DNA of 64,000 bases from Actinoplanes sp. DH11 (GCF_020873875.1 NZ_JAHWGU010000041.1:1-64000), one strand, 5' to 3'. Shown: positions 9,019-18,263, counted from the first letter of the stretch. The notes: generated by a model from the letters alone, not told the origin. Made by a program: numbers and translations.

Positions 9019-9420
9019 GTGCGGGTCATGACGACTGCCGTGCTGCTGCTGATCGGGCTCACCGGTTGCGCGTCGTCCGGCAACGCGGCGGATGACGCCA
9101 TCGACCGGACGGCCGCCGCCATCGCGCGCGAGGTCTCCGTGGCGCTCGCCAACCTCAGCCCCGGCGACTACGGCGAGGGCGGCGTCTCCTATCTGACCTC
9201 GGCGGTCATCACCCGCCGGGGCGAGGTGCTGGGCTCGGACCGGATCGACACGATAGAGCTGGACGCGCTGCAGGCGTGGGTGGACACCAGGTTCACGGCC
9301 ACGGCCAGCGGCGGCTACCTCGGGAAGGCGCAGCAGAGCGCCACCCGGTGCCTGCGGTTCGAGGTGCGCTGGTCGTACGGCGACTACGTGACCCACCACC
9401 CGATCGACTGCCCGGCGTGA
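9019..9420 (+). CDS. Putative lipoprotein, 133 aa
   Basis: The GTG at 9019 follows a good ribosome binding site (GAAGGAGGA at about 9001-9009). The N-terminus is a lipoprotein signal (VRVMTTAVLLLIGLTGC) with lipobox LTGC, so the mature protein starts at Cys17 and is anchored in the membrane outer face. The remaining about 115 residues have no recognised motif. They include two further cysteines (TRCLRFEV and PIDCPA) that could form a disulphide. It is divergent from the MFS gene, and its stop abuts the end of the convergent oxidoreductase gene. Function unknown. Confidence 0.75.
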   Translation: MRVMTTAVLLLIGLTGCASSGNAADDAIDRTAAAIAREVSVALANLSPGDYGEGGVSYLTSAVITRRGEVLGSDRIDTIELDALQAWVDTRFTATASGGYLGKAQQSATRCLRFEVRWSYGDYVTHHPIDCPA

Positions 9421-10278
9421 TCACCCCGGGATCAGGTGGGCGACCGTCTCCAGGGCGGCCTCGCGGACGACGTAACGGGTGATGCCCCAGCGGCGCTCGT
9501 GGGCGCGCATCGCGGTGCGCATCTCGTCGAGCGTGCCGATCAGGGCGAACGGCGCGGTGAGCAGGTCCGCGACCGGCATCCCCAGACGCTCGGCGTGCGG
9601 CGCGGCCGCCTTCTCCGCGTCGTCGGTGAGCTCGACCATCTGGACGAGTGCCTCCAGCACAGGCCCCCGCTCCCGGTCGGCGCTGCCGGCCACCACCCGA
9701 CCGACCTGATGATCGATCTGCTCGGGCTTCCAGCGCGCCTCGTGCCGGTGCCCGTCCGCCAGGGTCCGCCCCAGACCGCTGAGGCCGACGACGTCGGCGT
9801 GCTCGCCGGCCCAGCGCAGCATCCGCGAGTTCGCCGTGCCGAGCGTCAGCGGAATCCGGCCCTGCACCGGCCGGGGTCCTTCCAACTCCCCGTCGAGCAG
9901 TTCCCGGACCCGCCGTGCCACCGCCAGGCAGCGGTCCACCCGTCCCCGGACGTCCGGCCGTTCCCGCCCGATCGCCAGCCACTCGGCGGGCGTGTGCCCC
10001 GCGCCGATGCCAACCCGGGCGCGCCCACCCGACACGACGTCGAGGGTGGCCACGTCGGCGGCGATGTGGACGGCCTCCCGGACACCGGCGTTCGACACGT
10101 TCGACCCGAGCCCGATCCGCGTCGTGACGGCGGCCGCGGCAGCGAGCGCCACGAACGGGGAGGCGGACGTGCCGGGATGGTCGGCGGCGAGAAGGTACTC
10201 GAACCCGAGCTCCTCGGCACGCACGGCAAGGGCGCGCCAGGAGACGGCGTCGGCAGGCTGCGCCTGAAGGGAGAACAT
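9421..10278 (-). CDS. LLM-class flavin-dependent oxidoreductase
   Basis: A luciferase-like TIM-barrel oxidoreductase of 285 aa that probably uses FMN or F420. Family features are the N-terminal AEELGFEYLLAADHPG strand-helix (about residues 22-37), the SNVSNAGVREAVHIAADVAT helix, and GGRARVGIGAGHTPAEW (about 83-99). The C-terminal region carries DLLTAPFALIGTLDEMRTA, as in TIGR03621-type F420-dependent members, but the subgroup is uncertain. I prefer ATG 10278 because GAGG lies about 8 nt upstream. The substrate cannot be inferred. It stands alone, convergent with the lipoprotein gene. Confidence 0.88.
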   Translation of the reverse strand: MFSLQAQPADAVSWRALAVRAEELGFEYLLAADHPGTSASPFVALAAAAAVTTRIGLGSNVSNAGVREAVHIAADVATLDVVSGGRARVGIGAGHTPAEWLAIGRERPDVRGRVDRCLAVARRVRELLDGELEGPRPVQGRIPLTLGTANSRMLRWAGEHADVVGLSGLGRTLADGHRHEARWKPEQIDHQVGRVVAGSADRERGPVLEALVQMVELTDDAEKAAAPHAERLGMPVADLLTAPFALIGTLDEMRTAMRAHERRWGITRYVVREAALETVAHLIPG

Positions 10279-10403
10279 CCGGGCAGCCTCGCACCGCACA
10301 CCCGGCGAACGGAATGCGTTTCTGCGCAGGGCAGAGACGGGCGGCCACAAGCCCCGGCCCGAACGTTCACAACGCGATCACATCTATTGACTTTCGATAG
10401 GTA

Positions 10404-10901
10404 GTGAGCGAATCTCGATGGGTGCTTACCGAAAAACGAGTGGTTGCGCCGCTTCGGGGCGTGCTGGTGGTGCTCTTCGGCATCCTGGTGATGTTCCAGA
10501 CCGTGTCGTTCCCGGGGCAGTTCGCCTCGATGGCCCGCGAGGACCCTGACTTCGCCCCGCTGCGCTGGCCGGCCACCGCGATCGTGGTGTTCTGGCTGCT
10601 CTGCGGCCAGGTGGTGATCGTGTCCACCTGGAAGCTGCTGACCCTGGTCACGAAGGACCGGATCTTCAGCGACGCGTCGTTCAAGTGGGTCGACGCGATC
10701 CTCTGGGCGATCGGTGCGGCCTGGGTGGTGCTGGTCGGCGTCTTCCTCGTCGTGGGGTTCAACGCCGACGATCCGGGGGTGCCCCTGCTGATGTTCCTGA
10801 TGGTGGTCGGCGTGACCGCGCTGGAGCTGCTCATGCTGGTCATGCGGGCCCTGCTGCGACGGGCCACCACCCTGAACACCGAGATGCAAGCGGTGATCTG
10901 A
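10404..10901 (+). CDS. DUF2975-family membrane protein
   Basis: A 165-aa protein with four predicted membrane helices (about residues 16-34, 55-80, 98-118 and 124-145), matching the DUF2975 layout. The segment VTKDRIFSDASFKWVDAI between helices 2 and 3 is typical of that family. The family is regularly encoded next to a small Cro/CI-type HTH protein, as here, but its role is unknown. The stop overlaps the next ATG (TGATG), so the genes are translationally coupled. A TTGACT element at about 10388 may be part of the promoter. The GTG start is uncertain because no clear ribosome binding site precedes it. Confidence 0.82.
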   Translation: MSESRWVLTEKRVVAPLRGVLVVLFGILVMFQTVSFPGQFASMAREDPDFAPLRWPATAIVVFWLLCGQVVIVSTWKLLTLVTKDRIFSDASFKWVDAILWAIGAAWVVLVGVFLVVGFNADDPGVPLLMFLMVVGVTALELLMLVMRALLRRATTLNTEMQAVI

Positions 10902-11146
10902 TGCCGATCGTCGTACGCATCGATGTGCAGCTCGCGAAGCGCAAGATGAGCGTCGGAGAGTTCGCCGAGAAGGTGGGTCTGACCCCGGCGAACGTGGCGG
11001 TGCTCAAGAACGGCCGGGCGAAAGCCGTCCGGTTCAGCACGCTCGAAGCGATGTGCCGGGTGCTGGACTGTCAGCCCGGCGATCTCCTGGAGTTCGTGGC
11101 GACAGAAGAAGAGACGCAAGAGGAAGAAGAGGTGGGAGACGCATGA
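10901..11146 (+). CDS. Small Cro/CI-type HTH regulator (YozG-like)
   Basis: An 81-aa protein made of one XRE-family helix-turn-helix (residues 1-65). It has a first helix VQLAKRKMSVGEFAEKVGLT, recognition segment NVAVLKNGRAKAVRFSTLEA and the closing CRVLDCQPGDLLEF typical of the YozG/YdaS-like group. The last 15 residues are acidic (EEETQEEEEVGD). The start ATG overlaps the DUF2975 stop, and the end overlaps the next ATG as ATGA. Partners of DUF2975 usually regulate their own operon; that is inferred here. Confidence 0.9.
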   Translation: MPIVVRIDVQLAKRKMSVGEFAEKVGLTPANVAVLKNGRAKAVRFSTLEAMCRVLDCQPGDLLEFVATEEETQEEEEVGDA

Positions 11147-11325
11147 GATATCTGGCCATGCTGCCGTTGATCGCGCTCGGGGTGGCGGCGGTCGTCCTCG
11201 GCGAACAGGACGACTCCCCCGGCCTGCAACTGATCGGCGTCGTCCTGGTGGCGACGGCCGCGTTCCTGACGGTCCGCACCTTCCGCCGCTCCCGGCGCCG
11301 GCTGCCGGGCCCGACGAACGGCTGA
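11143..11325 (+). CDS. Small membrane protein, 60 aa
   Basis: The third gene of the DUF2975/HTH operon, starting in the ATGA overlap at 11143. It has two hydrophobic helices (about residues 3-20 and 27-45) separated by a short polar loop (GEQDDSPG). It ends in an Arg-rich cytoplasmic tail (RTFRRSRRRLPG). No family is recognised. The overlap and membrane nature suggest it works with the DUF2975 protein. Confidence 0.75.
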   Translation: MRYLAMLPLIALGVAAVVLGEQDDSPGLQLIGVVLVATAAFLTVRTFRRSRRRLPGPTNG

Positions 11326-11354
11326 GCGCCGCCGCCGGACCCGGGGCCGGCCGG

Positions 11355-12179
11355 CTACGCCAGCGGGGTCTGCAACTCGGTGACCCAGTCGTCGCGGTTT
11401 TCCGGGCACTCCAGGCTGACCTCGCGGGCGTACCCGGCGGCCCGGTACCCGTTGCCGTCGATCCAGCGGGTCAGGGTCTGCTCGGTCGGCACGACCGCGT
11501 CCATCGAGCCGTGATGCACGATCGTCGCCGCTTTCGCGATCGGCGGCAGGTCGACCACCCGCAGCCCACCGGGCAGCGCCGAGGACGGCAGCGACGACGA
11601 CGACACCTCGATGCCGGCGTGCACCGTGATCCGGCCGTCCGCCGCGTCCTCGTACCAGGCGACGCCGGGACCGGTCGGCGTGATGCCCGCATCCGTCAGA
11701 CGCTCGAGCAGCTGCTCGTAGAGTGGGCCGATCACCGGCCCGATGTCCTCCGGCGCGTAGCTGCCGGCGGTCGCCGACAGCGCTGCCACCCGCAGCGCGG
11801 GGATGGGTTTGACGACTACCTCGTTCGTGGGCATGCGCCCCTCACTTTCGATGGCTCGGAGACGCCCCTCCACCTGCACCAGTCGCGCCGCGGCGGCCGT
11901 CACCGCCGCCTCCAGTTCGGCCCGTCGCAGCCGCAGCATGCCCCGCAACTCGTCCGGGCCCACCGCCTCGTCGATGATCGCGAGGACCTGTTGCAGGGTG
12001 AACCCGAGATCCTTGAGCGCGACGATCCGGTTGAGCCGGGAGAGCTGACCTGCCGTGTAGTAGCGGTAGCCGCTGGCCGGGTCGACGTGGGCGGGGCGGA
12101 GCAGACCGGTGGCGTCGTAGTGGCGCAGCATCCGGACCGACACGCGTCCCGTGCGGGCGAAGTCTCCGATGGTGAACAT
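11355..12179 (-). CDS. MerR-family regulator with GyrI-like effector domain
   Basis: A 274-aa regulator. Residues 1-70 form the MerR winged HTH (MFTIGDFARTGRVSVRMLRH, then DPASGYRYYTAGQLSRLNRI). A dimerisation helix follows at about 78-110. Residues about 120-274 match the GyrI-like/BmrR-type small-molecule-binding domain (VVVKPIPALRVAAL, then a C-terminal EVSLECPENRDDWVTELQTP). Such proteins bind drugs or hydrophobic ligands and activate efflux or their own gene. The start ATG 12179 has GGAGA 6 nt upstream. A dyad in its own promoter suggests autoregulation. No obvious target gene lies next to it. Confidence 0.92.
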   Translation of the reverse strand: MFTIGDFARTGRVSVRMLRHYDATGLLRPAHVDPASGYRYYTAGQLSRLNRIVALKDLGFTLQQVLAIIDEAVGPDELRGMLRLRRAELEAAVTAAAARLVQVEGRLRAIESEGRMPTNEVVVKPIPALRVAALSATAGSYAPEDIGPVIGPLYEQLLERLTDAGITPTGPGVAWYEDAADGRITVHAGIEVSSSSLPSSALPGGLRVVDLPPIAKAATIVHHGSMDAVVPTEQTLTRWIDGNGYRAAGYAREVSLECPENRDDWVTELQTPLA

Positions 12180-12198
12180 GATGTCTCCGACTTCAGCG

Positions 12199-12220
12199 CC
12201 TGACACGGTGTGAGGGTCAA
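12199..12220 (-). promoter_or_regulatory. MerR-type dyad in the merR promoter
   Basis: On the minus strand a TTGACC element (12220-12215) is followed at once by the dyad CCTCACAC-C-GTGTCAGG (12215-12199, one mismatch). This is the usual arrangement for MerR proteins, which bind a dyad between a -35 and a -10 spaced about 19 bp apart. The -10 is weak (TGAAGT near 12190-12195), as expected for an activator-dependent promoter. Confidence 0.55.
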
Positions 12221-12328
12221 GCATCACTCCGGGATAGGTATCGGATTGGCATGGCCCCAGACATTGCCCTGCGTCGATCAGCAGTGGTGGGGTGGGTGCA
12301 CCATTCCCCCTGATCCCGGAGGTCGTTC

Positions 12329-13633
12329 ATGAGACGACGTTCCCTCGCGGCCTTCGCCGCTGTCACGCTCTGCGCGACCGCGGCGATCACCGCGTCCGCC
12401 CCCGCGGGGGCGGGGCCGGCCCCCGACCCGGCCGCCGAGTACGAGATCTCCGACGTGCGCACCGAGGCGCAACGCAACAAGATCGCTCGTACGGGAGCCG
12501 CCATCGAGGACATCGAGCACGGTGTGGCGGCAGTGACCGCGACCGGCGCCGAGGTCAGCAAGTTGCGCAAGCTCGGCTTCACCGTCCAGGAGGCGGCCGG
12601 GCACGGAGCCGCCGGGCACGACCACAGCGGTGACGTGTCCGCGCTCGACTTCCCGCCGGCGGACTCGGCGTACCACAACTACGCCGAGATGATCGCCAAG
12701 GTGAACGCCGCGGTCGCCAATTACCCGGCCATCGCCAGCAAGCGGGTGCTCGGCAAGACGTACGAGGGCCGCGACATCGTGGCCGTCAAGATCTCCGACA
12801 ACGTGGGCACCGACGAGGCCGAGCCGGAGGTGGTGTTCCAGGCCAACCACCACGCCCGCGAGCACCTCACCGTCGAGCAGGCGCTCTACCTGCTGGCCCA
12901 GTTCACCGGCGGGTACGCGTCCGACACCCGGGTCCGCAACATCGTGAACAGCCGGGAACTCTGGATCATCCCCTCGGTCAATCCGGACGGCGCCGAGTAC
13001 GACGTGGCAACCGGCAGTTACCGGTCGTGGCGCAAGAACCGGCAGCCGAACAGCGGTTCCAGCTACGTCGGCACCGACCTGAACCGCAACTACGGCTACC
13101 GGTGGGGCTGCTGCGGCGGCTCGTCGGGCAGCACCTCGTCGGCGACCTACCGCGGCCCGTCGGCGTTCTCCGCGCCGGAGACCCGGGTGATCCGGGACTT
13201 CTACAACAGCCGGGTGGTCGGCGGCGTCCAGCAGGTCAAGGCCGTGATCGACTTCCACTCGTACTCGCAGCTGGTGCTCTGGCCCTACGGGCACACCACC
13301 GCGAACACGGCCACCGGCATGACCGCGGACCAGGCCAACACGTTCGCCACGTTCGGCCGGCAGATGGCCGGAACCAACGGTTACACACCGCAGCAGTCCA
13401 GCGATCTCTACATCACCGACGGTGACTCGCTCGACTGGCTGTGGGGCGTCCACAAGATCTTCGCCTACACCTTCGAGCTCTACCCGGGCAGCGCCTCGGG
13501 CGGCGGCTTCTACCCGCCGGCCAGCGTCATCCCGCGGGAGACGTCGCGCAACCGGGAGGCCTCGCTGCTGCTGGCGGAGGTCGCCGACTGCCCGTACAAG
13601 GTGATCGGCAAGCAGGCACAGTACTGCTCGTAG
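12329..13633 (+). CDS. Secreted zinc carboxypeptidase, M14 family
   Basis: A 434-aa secreted metallocarboxypeptidase, like carboxypeptidase T of actinomycetes. The signal peptide spans about residues 1-28 ([20 protein letters not shown]), followed by a propeptide to about 110. Zinc ligands are in [11 protein letters not shown] (His, Glu; about 172-182) and [15 protein letters not shown] (His; about 309). Substrate residues are in SVNPDG and [11 protein letters not shown]. The catalytic Glu lies in YTFELYPG (about 383). The fold is complete and of normal length. It stands alone, followed by a hairpin, and probably removes C-terminal residues from extracellular peptides. Confidence 0.94.
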   Translation: MRRRSLAAFAAVTLCATAAITASAPAGAGPAPDPAAEYEISDVRTEAQRNKIARTGAAIEDIEHGVAAVTATGAEVSKLRKLGFTVQEAAGHGAAGHDHSGDVSALDFPPADSAYHNYAEMIAKVNAAVANYPAIASKRVLGKTYEGRDIVAVKISDNVGTDEAEPEVVFQANHHAREHLTVEQALYLLAQFTGGYASDTRVRNIVNSRELWIIPSVNPDGAEYDVATGSYRSWRKNRQPNSGSSYVGTDLNRNYGYRWGCCGGSSGSTSSATYRGPSAFSAPETRVIRDFYNSRVVGGVQQVKAVIDFHSYSQLVLWPYGHTTANTATGMTADQANTFATFGRQMAGTNGYTPQQSSDLYITDGDSLDWLWGVHKIFAYTFELYPGSASGGGFYPPASVIPRETSRNREASLLLAEVADCPYKVIGKQAQYCS

Positions 13634-13656
13634 GACGCGGCTGGCAGCTCGTAAAT

Positions 13657-13683
13657 CCGGTTGCCGGCAGTGCCGGCAACCGG
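13657..13683 (+). terminator. GC hairpin after carboxypeptidase gene
   Basis: A perfect 12-bp stem (13657-13668 with 13672-13683) with a 3-base loop lies 24 nt after the carboxypeptidase stop. There is no T run. It sits 15 nt before the next start codon, so it could also hinder that start. Confidence 0.6.
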
Positions 13684-13697
13684 TGAGGCTGCACCGG

Positions 13698-14597
13698 ATG
13701 AGCCTCGACGAGACGACCGTGCGGACGCTGGTGTCCGGCCAGTTCCCCGAGTGGGCGGGCCGCCCGGTCCGCCGGGTCCGCTCCCACGGCACGGTCAACA
13801 CCATTTTCCGCATCGGCGACGACCTCACCGCGCGCTTCCCGCGCCTGCCGGCCACCACCCCCGAGCCTGCCGAGGCCGAAAAGATCCGGCGACAGATCGA
13901 GGCCGAGGCGTACGCCGCCGAGCACCTGTACGGCCGCACCAGGTTCCGCACGCCCGCACCCGTCGCCATCGGCACCGCGGCACCCGAGTTCCCGCTGCCC
14001 TGGTCGGTGCAGACGTGGCTGCCGGGCACGGTGGCCACCGACGACGATCCGGGCGACTCCGCACTGTTCGCCGCGGACCTGGTCGAGTTGATCACCGCGA
14101 TGCGTGCGGTCGGCACCGGTGGCGCGGTCTTCTCGGGCCGGGGCCGCGGCGGCGTGCTGGCCGGCCACGACGAGTGGATGCGGACCTGTTTCGCGCACAG
14201 TGAGCGGCTTCTCGACGTACCCCGCCTGCGCAGCCTGTGGGACAAGATGCGTGGGCTGCCCCGCGGCAGCGACCCGGACGTGATGAGTCATCAGGACCTG
14301 ATGCCCGGCAACCTGCTGGTGGCCGGCGGCCGCCTGACCGGCGTCCTGGATGTCGGCGGTTTCGGCCCGGCCGACCCGGCGCTGGACCTGCTCAGCGCCT
14401 GGCACCTGCTCGAACCGGGTCCGCGCGACGTGCTGCGGGCCGGCCTGAGCTGCGACGACGCGGAGTGGGCGCGCGGGCAGGCCTGGGCGTTCGAGCAGTC
14501 GATGGGGCTGGTCTGGTTCTACGAGCACAGCAACCCGGTGATGGCCGGGATCGGCCGCCGGACCCTGGACCGCATCCTCGCCGACCCGGCCGTCTGA
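13698..14597 (+). CDS. Aminoglycoside phosphotransferase-like kinase
   Basis: A 299-aa APH/ChoK-like small-molecule kinase. The N-lobe carries a nucleotide loop (HGTVNTIFRIGDDLTARFPR, about residues 30-49) and a Glu in the AEAYAAEHL helix. The catalytic loop MSHQDLMPGNLLVAG (about 196-210) has the His-x-Asp-x4-Asn pattern. The metal Asp is in VLDVGGFGPADPALDLL. The active site is complete. Substrates of this family range from antibiotics to metabolites, so resistance is possible but not shown. I use ATG 13698; it follows a strong hairpin by 15 nt. Confidence 0.88.
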   Translation: MSLDETTVRTLVSGQFPEWAGRPVRRVRSHGTVNTIFRIGDDLTARFPRLPATTPEPAEAEKIRRQIEAEAYAAEHLYGRTRFRTPAPVAIGTAAPEFPLPWSVQTWLPGTVATDDDPGDSALFAADLVELITAMRAVGTGGAVFSGRGRGGVLAGHDEWMRTCFAHSERLLDVPRLRSLWDKMRGLPRGSDPDVMSHQDLMPGNLLVAGGRLTGVLDVGGFGPADPALDLLSAWHLLEPGPRDVLRAGLSCDDAEWARGQAWAFEQSMGLVWFYEHSNPVMAGIGRRTLDRILADPAV

Positions 14598-14666
14598 CCG
14601 GCGCGGCCACCGGGAGGTGTGGTCGACGATATGAGCGACGTGAGATTTAAACATTTGCCACTATGA

Positions 14667-15524
<858 letters not shown>

Positions 15525-15530
15525 CCCTCA

Positions 15531-15583
15531 GCCGTCGGCAGAGTTCCTTGGCTGATCCTCTGCCGTCGGCAGAGTCCCTTGGC
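15531..15583. repeat. 22-bp direct repeat, two copies
   Basis: Two copies of gccgtcggcagagtTccttggc (15531-15552 and 15562-15583, one mismatch) lie just after the trypsin gene stop and before the hydrolase gene. The repeat GCCGTCGGCAGAG also holds a short GCCG/CGGC dyad. It is another example of short repeats at a gene 3' end. Confidence 0.8.
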
Positions 15584-15614
15584 CCGGCGGTGGGCGGCCG
15601 ACCACAATCGGACG

Positions 15615-16313
15615 ATGCCGGAGTCGAGGACCGTACAACTGAATGAGCTCCGATTGGCACTGCGGGTGTGGCAGGTCGCGGACAGCGACCACCCACCCGC
15701 AGTGCTGCTTCCCGCCACCGGCAAGACGGCGTCCGACTGGGATCAGATCGCCGCCGGCCTGTCGGCCGACCGGGAGGTCATCGCTGCCGACCTGCGCGGG
15801 CACGGTGCGAGCTCCTGGCCCGGCGCGTACGGTCTCGGCCTGTTCGCCGCCGACGTCATCGCCCTGCTCGACCACCTCGGCCCCGGGCCCGTCGACCTGG
15901 CCGGGCACTCCCTGGGCGGCCTCGTCGCCTGCCGGGTCGCCGCCGACCGGCCCGACCTGGTCCGCCGCCTCGTGCTCGAGGACATCGGCATGCCGCACCC
16001 GCGCGAACCCGGCATGCCGGCCCGCCCGGACGGCGAGTTGCCCTTCGACTGGCAGATGGTCGGACAGGTCCGCCCGCAGATCGACAACCCCGACCCGGCA
16101 TGGCCGGAAATCATCTCCCGCATCACCGCACCCACCCTGCTCGTCGCGGGCGGCGCGGCAAGCCCGATCCCGCAACATCACATCGCCGAGCTGGCCGCAG
16201 CCCTGCCCGACGCCCGCCTGATCACGATCGAAGCCGGTCACCTGGTCCACGCCACGGAGCCGGCAGCGTTCCTGGCCGCGGTCCGCGCCTTCCTGACCGC
16301 TCCGCCTTCTTGA
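15615..16313 (+). CDS. Alpha/beta hydrolase
   Basis: A 232-aa alpha/beta-hydrolase fold protein. The oxyanion segment is in AVLLPATGKTASDWDQIA, the strand EVIAADLRGHGASSWPG is diagnostic, and the nucleophile elbow is AGHSLGGLVACR (Ser about 103). The catalytic His is in IEAGHLVHATEP near the C-terminus. The acid is probably in the APTLLVAGGAASP strand region, although the usual Asp is not obvious there. The cap domain is short. Substrate unknown. I use ATG 15615. Its stop codon lies inside the first unit of a 17-bp tandem repeat. Confidence 0.88.
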   Translation: MPESRTVQLNELRLALRVWQVADSDHPPAVLLPATGKTASDWDQIAAGLSADREVIAADLRGHGASSWPGAYGLGLFAADVIALLDHLGPGPVDLAGHSLGGLVACRVAADRPDLVRRLVLEDIGMPHPREPGMPARPDGELPFDWQMVGQVRPQIDNPDPAWPEIISRITAPTLLVAGGAASPIPQHHIAELAAALPDARLITIEAGHLVHATEPAAFLAAVRAFLTAPPS

Positions 16314-16378
16314 CCGGCTCGCCCTGCTGGCCGGCTCGCCCGGCTGACCGGCTCGCCCGGCTGACCGGCTCGCCCGGC
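16311..16378. repeat. 17-bp tandem repeat, 4 copies
   Basis: Four units of tgaccggctcgcccggc, the first two slightly diverged. The first unit begins with the TGA stop codon of the hydrolase gene, so the array grew from the very end of the reading frame. The unit length is not a multiple of three, which fits a non-coding position. Confidence 0.9.
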
Positions 16379-16439
16379 TGACCGAGCGAGGGCCACTCGG
16401 GCATGCGGGCGCCGCTACTCGTTGCGCGGCTCGCGCTGA

Positions 16440-16463
16440 GGGGCGGGCACTTCGGCCCGCCCC
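16440..16463 (-). terminator. Hairpin downstream of the repeat-protein gene
   Basis: A perfect 9-bp stem GGGGCGGGC/GCCCGCCCC with a 6-base loop (ACTTCG on the plus strand) lies 21 nt past the stop of the minus-strand Ala/Glu/Gly repeat gene. It lacks a T run, so it is a GC-type terminator candidate that may act in both directions. Confidence 0.6.
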
Positions 16464-16484
16464 CGCATGTCCTACCGGCTGTTG

Positions 16485-17393
16485 CTACTTCTTCGCTGCG
16501 GGAGTCGCGCCCTCGTCAGCAGCACCTTCCTCAGCGGCGCCCTCTTCAGCAGCACCCTCCTCGGCGGCGCCTTCCTCAGCGGCACCCTCTTCAGCGGCAC
16601 CCTCTTCAGCGGCGCCCTCTTCAGCAGCACCCTCCTCGGCAGCGCCTTCCTCGGCGGCACCGGCGCCGGCCGCGACCTTGGCGTCGGCCAGCGCGAGGCA
16701 GGCCTGGAGCAGGCTGCGCTGGGCGGAAACAACGGCGGCCGCAGCGGCGCCCGCGTCAGCAGCGCCCTCCTCGCCGGCGCCTTCCTCAGCCGCACCGCCT
16801 TCAGCGGCGCCCTCCTCGGCGGCACCCTCTTCAGCCGCACCGCCTTCAGCGGGGCCCTGCTCGGCGGCACCCTTCTCCTTGGCCGCCTTCTTCAGAACCT
16901 TGGCCCACTTCTTGGCCTGAGCCTTGTTCTCCGCCTTCTCCGCCTTCTCGGCCGCGGCACCCCCGGCAGCCGCGCCGTCACCGGCGCCTTCCTCGGCAGC
17001 ACCCTCTTCGGCGCCCTCTTCGGCGCCTTCTTCAGCACCCTCGTCCGCGGCACCACCGTCCGCGGCTGCCACATCCGCCGCGAACTGGTCGCAGGCGGCC
17101 TCCAGCGCGACCGCCGAGGCGGCCGCCGCGTCCTCCGGCGCCTGCTGCTCGACCGGGGCCAGCTCCTCGCCGTCACAGATCACTGAACCGGCATTGACCT
17201 GCAGCTCCGTGCACTGCGACACGTCGAACTGCTGCCCGTCCACGCTCACCAGATCGGCGGCCTTCGTTCCGGTGCCGGCCGAGGCCAGCTGCACCCCGGT
17301 CACGCCGGTGGCGACCAGCACCCCGGCCACCACCACCGCCCCGATGGTCTTACGCCGGTTGCCGTCGTTGCGTCGGTACGTGCGCGACCTCAT
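16485..17393 (-). CDS. Exported Ala/Glu/Gly pentapeptide-repeat protein
   Basis: Not a recognised family. The ATG 17393 follows GAGGAG. Residues 1-40 have a basic start and a hydrophobic segment (TIGAVVVAGVLVATGVTGVQL), a signal peptide or anchor. A short globular part (about 40-95) has Cys in DVSQCTEL and SVICDGEE that could pair. Three Glu-rich arrays of GAAEE-like pentapeptides then flank a Lys-rich helix (KAQAKKWAKVLKKAAKEKG, about 160-178) and a short Cys-containing helix (SQ-type, QRSLLQACLALADAKV). The last array repeats GAAEE about nine times. The design suggests an extended acidic surface protein that can bind cations or basic partners. Repeat expansion at DNA level (15-bp units) is evident. 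Confidence 0.8.
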   Translation of the reverse strand: MRSRTYRRNDGNRRKTIGAVVVAGVLVATGVTGVQLASAGTGTKAADLVSVDGQQFDVSQCTELQVNAGSVICDGEELAPVEQQAPEDAAAASAVALEAACDQFAADVAAADGGAADEGAEEGAEEGAEEGAAEEGAGDGAAAGGAAAEKAEKAENKAQAKKWAKVLKKAAKEKGAAEQGPAEGGAAEEGAAEEGAAEGGAAEEGAGEEGAADAGAAAAAVVSAQRSLLQACLALADAKVAAGAGAAEEGAAEEGAAEEGAAEEGAAEEGAAEEGAAEEGAAEEGAAEEGAADEGATPAAKK

Positions 17394-17601
17394 GATCACT
17401 CCTCGTCGTGGACGTCGATGTCACCCCGGTCGGGGGCACATACGGACATCGACGCCTGAGCGGTTCAAAACGAATTTCGGCCGATCACCGGAACGTGTGC
17501 GAAAACGCCTGTCAATGCCGCACCGGAGGAACCCGCTGACTGTTCCGCCCGTCTTGTGGGATCGGCCGTACCGGACGGCCTTGCCGGGGCAGACTGACCG
17601 C

Positions 17602-18015
17602 ATGACGCACACCCTCGTACCCGGAGCGTCCGAGGTTGTCTGGAACCGGGCCTGCGCCGACCTGGGCGACAGCGTCGGCGACCGGCACCTTCGCGCCTTT
17701 TTGCTGGTCCACGGCATCGTCACGAACTGCGGCCCGGCGCACGCCGCGACCAGTTGCGAGCCCGCCGAGCTGACCGCCGCCGCCGACGGCTGCCGCTATC
17801 TGGGCCTGGACGGACTGGCCGCGGTGGTCCTGGAGTTGGCGGAGGCGGCCGGGAGCGCCGAGGACGAGCGCCGGGTCGACGCCGAATATTACGAACTCGT
17901 CCCGGACGACGCGACGATCCGCCGGGCGTTCGAGGCGCGGTTCGCGAAGACCCCCGAGGACTTCGAGGAGATCACCGCCCGCCGCTTCCCGAGCTACCGG
18001 ACCGCCGTCCAGTAG
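17602..18015 (+). CDS. DMP19/DUF4375-like protein
   Basis: A 137-aa, all-helical, acidic protein. The segments RAFLLVHGIVTNCGPAHA (about residues 32-49) and ADGCRYLGLDGLAAVVLELA (about 63-82) resemble the DMP19/DUF4375 family, and the C-terminal DAEYYELVPDDATIRRAFEA fits the same family end. That family is of unknown function, sometimes found as immunity-like proteins. The assignment is by eye only. The gene is monocistronic; a 15-bp tandem repeat starts 18 nt after its stop. Confidence 0.6.
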   Translation: MTHTLVPGASEVVWNRACADLGDSVGDRHLRAFLLVHGIVTNCGPAHAATSCEPAELTAAADGCRYLGLDGLAAVVLELAEAAGSAEDERRVDAEYYELVPDDATIRRAFEARFAKTPEDFEEITARRFPSYRTAVQ

Positions 18016-18033
18016 CCGGCACCGACGAGCCAA

Positions 18034-18138
18034 GACCGGACCAGCCGGGACCGGACCAGCCGGGACCGGACCAGCCGGGACCGGACCAGCCGGGACCGGA
18101 CCAGCCGGGACCGGACCAGCCGGGACCGGACCAGCCGG
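18034..18138. repeat. 15-bp perfect tandem repeat, 7 copies
   Basis: Seven identical head-to-tail copies of gaccggaccagccgg (18034-18138), beginning 18 nt after the preceding gene. The perfect identity implies very recent expansion, and copy number probably varies between strains. There are no spacers, so this is not CRISPR. Confidence 0.97.
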
Positions 18139-18263
18139 CGCCGGACGCGCCTGGCCGGACGGCTCGCAGTCGTCGGCCGAACGTATCGACCACCCCGAGC
18201 AGACAGCGTTGATCATCTATGCTCGCGGGCATCACATCGACGCGTTTCGTACGGGGGAAGTTC

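Noticed and set aside
13698-14597. Confirmed antibiotic-resistance gene
   Set aside because: The kinase motifs are intact, but the family acts on many substrates and nothing in the sequence defines an aminoglycoside.
18034-18138. CRISPR array
   Set aside because: The units are 15 bp head-to-tail with no spacers, and no cas gene is in the window. The same applies to the 18-bp array at 5825-5914.
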